Origin: PGYR01 sp046290495
GTDB lineage: Bacteria; Bacteroidota; Ignavibacteria; Kapaibacteriales; UBA2268
NCBI GenBank assembly: GCA_046290495.1
Contig: JBKAGT010000001.1
Location: 62,001-126,000, forward strand
Reading direction: 5' to 3'
Length of the DNA stretch: 64,000 nt
Made by a program: the position numbers and the translations under genes. This document shows positions 17,238 through 25,106 of the stretch, in pieces (positions within the stretch are counted from its first letter, which is position 1; every line of letters begins with the position of its first letter). The notes below the pieces were generated by a model. That model searched no databases. It was given only the letters and a program-made list of their open reading frames with translations, and was not told the origin of the DNA.

Positions 17238-19430
17238 CTATAAATTTATTCCCACCGCAAAATATCCCAATAGTGGCCCTACTATAACTTTCTCTGGGTC
17301 TTTGAGAAAGTAAAAACTCTGTCCCAAAGCAAACCGAGCAGGTCCAATTGGTGTATCGAACGATAGCTCTGTGCCCAATCCTTGACGAAGATTCGCGAAC
17401 CTTATTTGCTCTGGCTCTTCCCACACACCACCTACATCATACCTGACAGAGGCATAGGTGTCAAAGAAAATCTCGAATGGGAGCTTGTATCTGAGCTCCA
17501 TAGATGAAACAAATATTTGCCTACCTATTCTCTCGAACTCACGCATTCCGTAGAACTGGTCTTGACCTCCGAGACCCCAAAATTCTGCCAGTGGAGTTGT
17601 CCTATCACCAACCCCAAACATAACATAAGGGTTGAAAGTGAAGTCACTCGTTGGAGAAAAATACGAATCTAACTCAACTTCTAATTTAGAAAAATTGACC
17701 GAATTTTCTAAAGATATTAAATTTGATTCAAACTTTATATCTATCAACGAACCAGAAGTAGTAAAGTTAGACTTGTTCTTATTGTCTATCAATGCCTTAA
17801 TAAAGAAAGTGCTTACTGTACTAAAATCAACCGGATCACTCTCAATATTATATGCTCTTTGTTGCTCGAGCTGAAACCCAAAATTCACCTTACCAGACTT
17901 ACTAAAATTACTCCCTGTAGATACGTTGAAACCATAATCCTCTACAGTGTAGTCACCTGTTTGCTCACGGCTGTAGATATTATTCTCACCCACTGACTCA
18001 CCACCATAAATTCTATATAGTATATTATTATAGTAAGCAGAGAGGTTAAAACTAACCGGAAAGTTGAACACCTTGGGATTACTAATTGACATTAGTACAC
18101 TTTGGTTTCTGTTTCCACCTGCTACTCCAATTAATGCCCTAGTACCACTATTCAGAAAGTTCTCACGAAGCAAATCGACCTCAAGTTGAGTGTTTCTTTC
18201 ATTATCTACTCTACCACCAAAAAGCACTACTTGAGTTCCTTTTTCTTTTACTACTACCCGTAGGTTTAACTTATCCTTGCCTTGCCTTTCTGGGATTATC
18301 CTCACTTGTGAGAACAGTTCAGTAGAATATAAACTTTCCCAAAAACTAAATATATCTTCTGTAGTTATTGGCTCACCGATATTAACTGGTGATTCAGCTA
18401 ATATAAACATCTCATCTGTGTTGTCATTTCCTTCTATTATAATCTCATTTAGCAATAGAGTGTCAGCATACATCGTATATTTATACTTGTTTTCCCTCTT
18501 TGGCAACTTGCTAAAATCATAGTTCCCCATACACTCCACACCACAAATTATGATAGAATCTGTATCATAAAAATCAACGTTGCTATATTTATTTAACTCT
18601 GGCTCTATGAAGTAATCGCTAAGCTCCCTCGCTTCTTCCTTATTTGACTCCATAAGAACTGAAACAATTTGGTCAGCTATATTAACTGGGTTGTCTAACT
18701 CATCATAATTATATATTTCTGATGTTGCATTAACAGTAATTATATATTCTGGATTGAACTCATCAATGGCTTGTTTGACGGGAATATTAGCTACTGGCCC
18801 ACCATCTATCAAGATCATCGAGTCGACTGCTATGGGAGTAAACCGAAGTGGTACCGTAGTGCTAGCTCTTAGAGCCGTAAGCAAATCACCACTATCGAAC
18901 ACATGTGGTTTTCCAGATACTATATCCATAGCTACAGCTCTAAAGGGAACTTTTAGGCTATCATAATCACTGACAAAAGCAAAATCAGATTCAAGAATTT
19001 TAGTTTGCAGAAATTCAGAAAAATTGTATCCATTGCTTATAGCTTGAGGGATTTGGAATTTATAGTCATCGAAGCGAAGGGTTATTAGTTTTCTGTCATA
19101 GTACTTCTTTTGGTCAATGAACATCTTATTTCTATTGAAAAAATTTGAAATACTAAGCAGCTCATCCCAATCAGCAGAAACCATCATCTGTTCTATTTCA
19201 TCAACAGAGTACCCAGCCGCATAAAGCCCTCCAACAACAGCACCTATACTAGTACCTACAATATAGTCTATCTGTATGTTTTGCTCTTCCAAACCACGAA
19301 GCACGCCTATTTGTGATAGACCACGAGCGCCGCCACCACTTAGTACTAGTGCCGTTCCTGATTTCTCTTTAGATACTAATGCTATATTGCAAGAAACTAA
19401 TATTAATAATATGGCAATTCTTCCTATCAA
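17238..19430 (-). CDS. Patatin-like phospholipase fused to POTRA and outer-membrane barrel (type Vd, PlpD-like)
   Basis: A 730-aa protein with a signal peptide (about 1-20), patatin domain (about 25-230) with oxyanion loop G-G-G-A-R-G, nucleophile elbow G-T-S61-I-G and D209-G-G211 dyad, a POTRA-like domain (about 315-395), and a C-terminal BamA/surface-antigen barrel (about 400-730) containing G-G-Q-D-Q-F-Y-G-M-R-E-F. This is the order of PlpD, a type Vd autotransporter with lipase activity, and of related FCB outer-membrane proteins. Its start overlaps the DJ-1 stop by 4 bp. Confidence 0.88.
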   Translation of the reverse strand: MIGRIAILLILVSCNIALVSKEKSGTALVLSGGGARGLSQIGVLRGLEEQNIQIDYIVGTSIGAVVGGLYAAGYSVDEIEQMMVSADWDELLSISNFFNRNKMFIDQKKYYDRKLITLRFDDYKFQIPQAISNGYNFSEFLQTKILESDFAFVSDYDSLKVPFRAVAMDIVSGKPHVFDSGDLLTALRASTTVPLRFTPIAVDSMILIDGGPVANIPVKQAIDEFNPEYIITVNATSEIYNYDELDNPVNIADQIVSVLMESNKEEARELSDYFIEPELNKYSNVDFYDTDSIIICGVECMGNYDFSKLPKRENKYKYTMYADTLLLNEIIIEGNDNTDEMFILAESPVNIGEPITTEDIFSFWESLYSTELFSQVRIIPERQGKDKLNLRVVVKEKGTQVVLFGGRVDNERNTQLEVDLLRENFLNSGTRALIGVAGGNRNQSVLMSISNPKVFNFPVSFNLSAYYNNILYRIYGGESVGENNIYSREQTGDYTVEDYGFNVSTGSNFSKSGKVNFGFQLEQQRAYNIESDPVDFSTVSTFFIKALIDNKNKSNFTTSGSLIDIKFESNLISLENSVNFSKLEVELDSYFSPTSDFTFNPYVMFGVGDRTTPLAEFWGLGGQDQFYGMREFERIGRQIFVSSMELRYKLPFEIFFDTYASVRYDVGGVWEEPEQIRFANLRQGLGTELSFDTPIGPARFALGQSFYFLKDPEKVIVGPLLGYFAVGINL

Positions 19431-19981
19431 CAGTTATAGACTATCTCCTTAGCAATCTCATTTGATTTCTCTTTACTGACTAATAGTTCTATTATTTTTA
19501 GAGCAAATTCAATAGCAGTACCTGCCCCACGAGAAGTAACAATATTGCCATCAACTACTACATCGTCTTCTGAGTAATTATCATGATTTATTTCATTGTA
19601 AACATCAGGGAAGCAAGTCAATTTAGTTTCATTACTAACTATACCATGTTTTACTAATATTCTTGGAGCAGCACAAATAGCACAAATCAAGTTGCCTTCT
19701 GATTTGTTATGTTTCAATAGACTGATTAGGTTTTCATCTTCTATCAAACCATCTACACCTTTTCCACCACCTGGTAATACGATAGCTCCAAAGTTTTCAT
19801 CTTCAGCTATATCAGTCAAAGGTCTATCTGGAACAATTTTAACTCCTCTTGAGCAAGTAACAATAGCATTGTCACCGGCAACTACAACATTAATGTCAGC
19901 TCTTCTCAGCAAGTCAATTATAATAACTGCTTCCATTTCTTCACTTCCGTATGCCAATGGCACTAAAGCACTCTTTTCCAT
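19427..19981 (-). CDS. DJ-1/PfpI-family protein
   Basis: A 184-aa DJ-1-type protein with the conserved E16 (S-E-E-M-E-A), the nucleophile elbow I-C-A-I-C103-A-A-P and a late D-G-N-I-V-T-S-R-G-A-G-T. This is closest to the DJ-1/ThiJ/YajL subgroup, proposed chaperone or glyoxalase/deglycase proteins; the exact reaction is debated. It is followed by the patatin/barrel gene with a 4-bp overlap. Confidence 0.88.
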   Translation of the reverse strand: MEKSALVPLAYGSEEMEAVIIIDLLRRADINVVVAGDNAIVTCSRGVKIVPDRPLTDIAEDENFGAIVLPGGGKGVDGLIEDENLISLLKHNKSEGNLICAICAAPRILVKHGIVSNETKLTCFPDVYNEINHDNYSEDDVVVDGNIVTSRGAGTAIEFALKIIELLVSKEKSNEIAKEIVYNC

Positions 19982-20081
19982 TGCAAATATCCCAGAAATT
20001 AAATATCTTTATTAATTATGTCGATTGTTATAACAAAGAAATTAACTATTTTTTGCTGCTTTTAAAATCTAATATCAAAAA

Positions 20082-21383
20082 ATGACCTCTAAATCTGAAA
20101 AAATAGAAGCCGAAGAGTGGGCGGAGAAAGGTGAAAACTTTCTGCGTTCAGAAAATTATGCGAATGCGTTGGATTGCTTCAACAATGCCATTGCTCTATT
20201 CGACAAAAATGCCCTTTATTACTATAAAAGGGGTAACTGCTTCACAGAGTTAGATAATTTTAAAGCTGCTATGGAGGATTACAACAAATCCATAAAGCTA
20301 AACCCCACATTTTCATTTGTTTATTATAAAAAGGGCAACCTATATTTCAAAAATGGAGAATATGGCAATGCCTTGAAGCTATACAATGAATCGATAAAAC
20401 TAAACAATACATTTTCTTACGCATATCTAGCTAAGGCAAAAATATATGCCGAAGAAAATAAGTTCGTTGATGCACTGCAAATGATAAATGAAGCACTCCA
20501 CCACAACAATGGTATATCAGAAGCTTATGCTATTCGAGGAGATTTATTCTACAAAGCAGGTAATTACGAAGAAGCCCTGATGGATTATTCTAGAGCAATC
20601 AAAATTGATTCTAACAACTCAGAATGTTTACGAAAAAGAGCTAATTGTTTCATAGCAACAGGCGAGACAATGAATGCTATCAAGGACTATTCGACTATTC
20701 TAAATAAAAAGCAAGAAGACACGGAGGCACTGAAATCTAGGGCACTCATATTAGCTAGGTTCAACGAAAAAGAAAGAGCTTTGGATGATGCAAATAACTT
20801 AGTGCAGTATAAACCAGAAAGTGCTGATTCGTATAACACTAGAGGACTGATTTATTTCAGCTTCAAAGAAAATGATAAAGCTCTAGAAGATTTTAGAAAA
20901 GCAGTAAGTTTAGATAGCGAAAGCCCAGTATTTTATAACAATATGGGCAATGTATATGTAGCTATGAAAGACTATGTAAATGGGCTTAAAGCATATAACC
21001 ATGTAATAGAAAAGGATGCTACAATAGCTAACGCATATACTGGCAGAGCAAATTGTAAAGCAGGTAAGGGTTTTCTGAAAGAAGCAATAAAAGACTACAC
21101 CAAAGCTATATCACTCAATCAGAAGAATATAACTGCTTATATCGGCAGAGGTAATGTTTACAAAAAATTGGAATACAATAAGAAGGCATTGGAAGACTAC
21201 ACATTGGCACTAGAAATAGAGCCACATTCACCACACGCCCTTCTCAACAGAGGGTTGATATACAAATCACAAAGCAAGTATAAAAAAGCAAAATTAGACT
21301 TCGAGAAATTTTTGGAAATTTCGCCCCGAGGTAAAATGGCAAAAAGTATTCGCCAATGGTTAGCAACTAATCAGAATAAGTAA
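20082..21383 (+). CDS. Tetratricopeptide-repeat protein
   Basis: A 433-aa protein made almost wholly of TPR units (about 11-12 repeats of 34 residues, for example A-L-D-C-F-N-N-A-I-A-L and A-I-K-D-Y-T-K-A-I-S-L-N). No signal peptide, so it is probably cytoplasmic. TPR solenoids bind partner proteins; no partner is evident from the neighbourhood. It is monocistronic and convergent with the BadF-type kinase gene. Confidence 0.88.
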   Translation: MTSKSEKIEAEEWAEKGENFLRSENYANALDCFNNAIALFDKNALYYYKRGNCFTELDNFKAAMEDYNKSIKLNPTFSFVYYKKGNLYFKNGEYGNALKLYNESIKLNNTFSYAYLAKAKIYAEENKFVDALQMINEALHHNNGISEAYAIRGDLFYKAGNYEEALMDYSRAIKIDSNNSECLRKRANCFIATGETMNAIKDYSTILNKKQEDTEALKSRALILARFNEKERALDDANNLVQYKPESADSYNTRGLIYFSFKENDKALEDFRKAVSLDSESPVFYNNMGNVYVAMKDYVNGLKAYNHVIEKDATIANAYTGRANCKAGKGFLKEAIKDYTKAISLNQKNITAYIGRGNVYKKLEYNKKALEDYTLALEIEPHSPHALLNRGLIYKSQSKYKKAKLDFEKFLEISPRGKMAKSIRQWLATNQNK

Positions 21384-21392
21384 CCGCTGTAT

Positions 21393-22340
21393 CTACTGCA
21401 TCTCAGCTATAAGCTCTTGCCCCATAGTTAATGCCCCAATCAAAGCTGTTGATTTAGCTTCGATTAAGTTCAGTTCCTTCTGTTTACTAACTTTTTCTTT
21501 CAGTTTATCAGCTAGTAGTGTGTCATTTTCAACTATACCACCCATCAACGCAACATCAACTTTTTTCTTCTTGAATTGAGATACTAGCGCCATAGGCAAT
21601 TCTAACAAATGATTAGCTGAGCGGTTTATAATATCTAAGCAAACTTTGTCGCCATCTACTGCACATTCCATAACGAAAGGAGATAGAGAATGGTACTGGA
21701 ATGCACCTTCGGTATATGCTTTTACAATAGTTCTTGGTTGGTCTATATTTATGCTAGGATATGCGTCAGCTATTATGTCTGTAAGAGCCGTATATTCGCC
21801 TCTTCCATCTATTGCTCTTACAACTGCTGTTAGCCCTTCTCTTCCTATCCAAGCACCACTACCTTCGTCATCAAGCTCTATACCCCAGCCTCCGCAACGA
21901 ACTAGTTCGCCACCATTTGGGTTGCCTAACGCTATTGACCCAGTGCCAATAATAGTTATTATACCTTCTTTTCCTTCGAAAGCGCCACGTAGAGCTATTT
22001 CAGCATCAGAAGTGACTATCAAGTCAGAGAAATGAAAATCTTGCCCTCTGCCCAAGGTTTTGAGCAATCTCGCAGAGCGTTGTTTTTCTTCTTCTAACCA
22101 TACTCCGGCTAATCCAACAACAACAGCATCTACTTCACTAGATTCTATTTCGGCTTGTTGACAAAGGTCTAATATAACATTGAGTGTACGTTCACAAGAT
22201 TCGCCAACACCCACAGCACCCACACGAGTAGTACCTGATTTTGATTCAGCAACTATTTTGCCTTCTCTTAATAAAATACCTCTTGTCCTAGTGCCACCTC
22301 CGTCTATACCTATAATAGTAAAGTCTTTGTTAAATTTCAT
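21393..22340 (-). CDS. BadF/BadG/BcrA/BcrD-type ATPase, N-acetylglucosamine kinase-like
   Basis: A 315-aa actin/Hsp70-fold sugar-kinase-like protein with the phosphate-1 loop I-G-I-D-G-G-G-T-R-T-R (about residues 12-22), V-V-V-G-L-A-G-V, the second loop I-I-G-T-G-S-I-A and R-C-G-G-W-G-I-E-L-D-D-E-G-S-G. This arrangement is that of N-acetylglucosamine kinases, which phosphorylate GlcNAc for recycling; dehydratase activators of the same family are an alternative, less likely because the iron-sulfur Cys residues are absent. It stands alone. Confidence 0.85.
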   Translation of the reverse strand: MKFNKDFTIIGIDGGGTRTRGILLREGKIVAESKSGTTRVGAVGVGESCERTLNVILDLCQQAEIESSEVDAVVVGLAGVWLEEEKQRSARLLKTLGRGQDFHFSDLIVTSDAEIALRGAFEGKEGIITIIGTGSIALGNPNGGELVRCGGWGIELDDEGSGAWIGREGLTAVVRAIDGRGEYTALTDIIADAYPSINIDQPRTIVKAYTEGAFQYHSLSPFVMECAVDGDKVCLDIINRSANHLLELPMALVSQFKKKKVDVALMGGIVENDTLLADKLKEKVSKQKELNLIEAKSTALIGALTMGQELIAEMQ

Positions 22341-22448
22341 TGATTTCTCGACTGATTTTCGTTTTTATTTATTCATTTATTTATGTTAGTACTTCTCAAA
22401 TACTATGCCATAGAATAGAAATAGAAAAACAATCCAATTATGCTTGTA

Positions 22449-23231
22449 TTAGTCGCCTTTTGGAGGAGTCCAACCATCGCGAGACCATTCTATTAGCTCT
22501 ATGTGAACCTTACCTACATATACATTCATTTTAGCAACTATAGGTATACTAGCATCGTCATCACTAAACCAACCTTCGAATCTACCGCTAAGACCGTACA
22601 ATCCTTTCCAATCAGCTTGCCCATCGAAGTATTTTGTTCTAATTGGGTGATCTACTGCATCTATTTCAACTGATTCTACTTCATTTCTGAAATTCAATTT
22701 CGTATCGAATATCTGCCCATCAATTATAGTAGGTACTTTTATAGAACGTTTTAGTCCTGTGTACTGCCTAGCAAGATAAAATAATGAAGAACCATCATTA
22801 ATCTTCTTTTCTATTTCTATCGTTTCTTCTTTCTGAAGTTCTTTGTTTTCCCACATTTTTTGTTTTATTTCCATCTCATCATAGTCCATATACAACTCCA
22901 AATACTCCCATTTGTTATCTCCTTTTTTCATATTGGAAACAAATTTGTGAGAGTGATTCATCGATCCATCCAACCACGATTTGAAAGTAGCTTTAAGGTC
23001 TACAAACGGTATACCGTCGTAAGTAGCTATATCTGCCTTTACATTATATACTTTTTCACCATTGTATTCAGATTCATCTTCTATAGTCATTTCTATAGTA
23101 CCTAAGCTAATACCAAGGAATGATACCTCATATTTCAAGTACTCTCCCTTCTTCATTATATCTTTAGGTCCTGCATAGCTGCTACTCATTACAAATAGAG
23201 TTATAAAAACTGTTATTATAAACTTTTTCAT
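22449..23231 (-). CDS. Secreted DUF3108-family protein
   Basis: A 260-aa protein with a signal peptide (about 1-20) and the DUF3108 pattern: G-E-Y-L-K-Y-E-V-S-F-L-G-I-S-L-G near the start, F-x-S-W-L-D-G, F-Y-L-A-R, and L-S-G-R-F-E-G-W-F-S-D-D near the end. The family has a beta-rich lipoprotein-like fold in the periplasm of unknown function. The S41 protease gene is upstream on the same strand, with a terminator between, so they are separate units. Confidence 0.82.
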   Translation of the reverse strand: MKKFIITVFITLFVMSSSYAGPKDIMKKGEYLKYEVSFLGISLGTIEMTIEDESEYNGEKVYNVKADIATYDGIPFVDLKATFKSWLDGSMNHSHKFVSNMKKGDNKWEYLELYMDYDEMEIKQKMWENKELQKEETIEIEKKINDGSSLFYLARQYTGLKRSIKVPTIIDGQIFDTKLNFRNEVESVEIDAVDHPIRTKYFDGQADWKGLYGLSGRFEGWFSDDDASIPIVAKMNVYVGKVHIELIEWSRDGWTPPKGD

Positions 23232-23245
23232 GTATTTTCCTTTTA

Positions 23246-23280
23246 AATAAAAAAACGGCTCCTCGCCAATCGAGAAGCCG
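23246..23280 (-). terminator. Rho-independent terminator of the S41 protease gene
   Basis: The stem CGGCTCCTCG (23256-23265) pairs with CGAGAAGCCG (23271-23280) with one mismatch and a 5-base loop. Read on the minus strand it is followed by a run of seven T (A-run at 23249-23255 on plus). Confidence 0.8.
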
Positions 23281-23306
23281 CAAATTATGATATTTTTTAT
23301 TCTATT

Positions 23307-25004
23307 TTACTTTAAACTTGATATTTTCATTGCTTCGTCGAATAAGTTTTTAGCTTTATTAAGCTGTCTATCTAATACGCTTAAAACTTGTAATTGTTCG
23401 TTTCTGTCCCAAACAATCTTTGCTATAGTTGATTTCATATATACTTTTAGCAAATCCTTATCCTTTTCGATGTCTTCTTCTACTATCTCTATATCTTTTG
23501 CTTCAGATATATCAATTAGCTTCTCTATCATATCATCTGTGATTTCATAATCATTGAAGAATGCATTGAAGTTATTCTCATAATTCTTCTTGAATTCCTT
23601 ACCCTCATCACTTCTTAAGAAATCATAAGTGTAATCATAAAATATTCTCTTCATTCTCATCGACGCTACAGTCTCAGTTATTCTATTAGTATCCCTCTTT
23701 ATAACATAATCAGGAGTAATACCACCGCCACCTAATACTGGTCTTCCACTTCGTGTGTGAAAAATTGGAATTGTATCCATTTCAGTCTTGTCAGTAATTT
23801 CTTCGTCATCTTCCAATTCTTCAGAAGGACGGACGATATAAGTCTCACCATCCATTTCTACATACTCAGACTTCATGTTCTCCAAGCTATGCTGCATATT
23901 AGCACCTTCATCAAGATTCATTCTACCTACTAAGTTTCTATAATCATCTTTATCTTCAAAAGGTCTTTGTATAGAGCGACCGGAAGGAGTGTAATAGTAT
24001 GAAATAGTCAATCTGAATGCACTGCCATCACCTATTGGATATTGTCTTTGTACTAATCCTTTTCCATATGAAGTCTCACCAACTACTAATGCTCTGTCCA
24101 AATCTTGCATTGATCCAGATACAATTTCACTAGCTGAAGCACTACCTGCGTTAATCATAACAATAAGTGGGATATCCTCTAAGCTACCATTAGCAGAAGA
24201 TTGATAAACTTCATTGAATTGTGGTTTTCTACCTTGAGTGTAAACAATTGTGTCGCCTGCTTTTAGAAACTCGTCAGCCATGTAAAATGCTTGTGTCAAA
24301 TAACCTCCAGGATTACCACGCAAGTCTAGTATTAACTTCTTCATACCATCTTGCTTCAAGCTATTAACAGCCATCATCATTTCTTCGTGAGTCTTAGCTG
24401 CGAATCTGTTAATACTAACATAGCCAATCTCATCATCTATCATATAGCTTGCATCTACTGTTTCAATTGGTATTTTATCTCTGATTATATCAAAGTGAAG
24501 TAAATCACTCTCACCATATCTTACAATATCAACAGCTACTTTAGTTCCTTTGGGACCTTTCAGTAACTTTGGCACTTCTGATCTTTCTATACCTACCGCA
24601 TCATCACCGTCTATTTTTACAATCTTATCTCCAGCCATTATTCCAAGCTCTTCACTAGGACCACCAGCTATTGGCGATACTACTGTGATAGTATCTTCCA
24701 GCATATCAAACTCTATTCCTATGCCTTCAAATTCGCCTGAGAAATTCTCAGTTACTTTTTCCATTTCTTCTTTGCTAATGTAAACAGAGTGGACATCCAA
24801 TCCTTCTAACATACCCTTTATAGCAGCTTCACTCAGCTCCTCAGGAGATTTTTCTGTTACATAATTGCTATAAGCCATATTGAAAACATATTGGAATTTT
24901 TTTAGTTCCTCATATATATTGTCCCCAGAAATGGCCGTGTTCAGTAATATTCCGAAGAATGCACCTACTGAAACTAAACTTAAAGCGAGTACAGTTTTTT
25001 TCAT
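23307..25004 (-). CDS. S41-family C-terminal processing protease (CtpA-like)
   Basis: An approximately 565-aa periplasmic serine protease. The start at 25004 (MKKTVLALSLV) is preferred because it begins the signal peptide and has GGA about 13 bp upstream; an in-frame ATG at 25025 would add 7 residues. After the signal peptide come a helical N-terminal part, a PDZ domain (about 90-165, G-I-G-I-E-F-D and G-I-M-A-G-D-K-I), and the S41 core with the nucleophile in G-S-A-S-A-S-E (about residue 288) and the catalytic Lys in G-E-T-S-Y-G-K-G (about 313). Substrates are typically proteins with exposed C-termini. Confidence 0.93.
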   Translation of the reverse strand: MKKTVLALSLVSVGAFFGILLNTAISGDNIYEELKKFQYVFNMAYSNYVTEKSPEELSEAAIKGMLEGLDVHSVYISKEEMEKVTENFSGEFEGIGIEFDMLEDTITVVSPIAGGPSEELGIMAGDKIVKIDGDDAVGIERSEVPKLLKGPKGTKVAVDIVRYGESDLLHFDIIRDKIPIETVDASYMIDDEIGYVSINRFAAKTHEEMMMAVNSLKQDGMKKLILDLRGNPGGYLTQAFYMADEFLKAGDTIVYTQGRKPQFNEVYQSSANGSLEDIPLIVMINAGSASASEIVSGSMQDLDRALVVGETSYGKGLVQRQYPIGDGSAFRLTISYYYTPSGRSIQRPFEDKDDYRNLVGRMNLDEGANMQHSLENMKSEYVEMDGETYIVRPSEELEDDEEITDKTEMDTIPIFHTRSGRPVLGGGGITPDYVIKRDTNRITETVASMRMKRIFYDYTYDFLRSDEGKEFKKNYENNFNAFFNDYEITDDMIEKLIDISEAKDIEIVEEDIEKDKDLLKVYMKSTIAKIVWDRNEQLQVLSVLDRQLNKAKNLFDEAMKISSLK

Positions 25005-25106
25005 TATTGTATAATTTCCTTTCATAATTTATTTATGATAATATAAGACTAAAAACGGAGTTTACAGTTGATAGTTACGTTTGATTACTAATTTAAGCAA
25101 CTTTTA

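Noticed and set aside
21646..22035. 129-aa plus-strand frame
   Set aside because: Antisense shadow of the BadF-type kinase gene, Pro/Ser-rich as typical of a reverse-frame reading.
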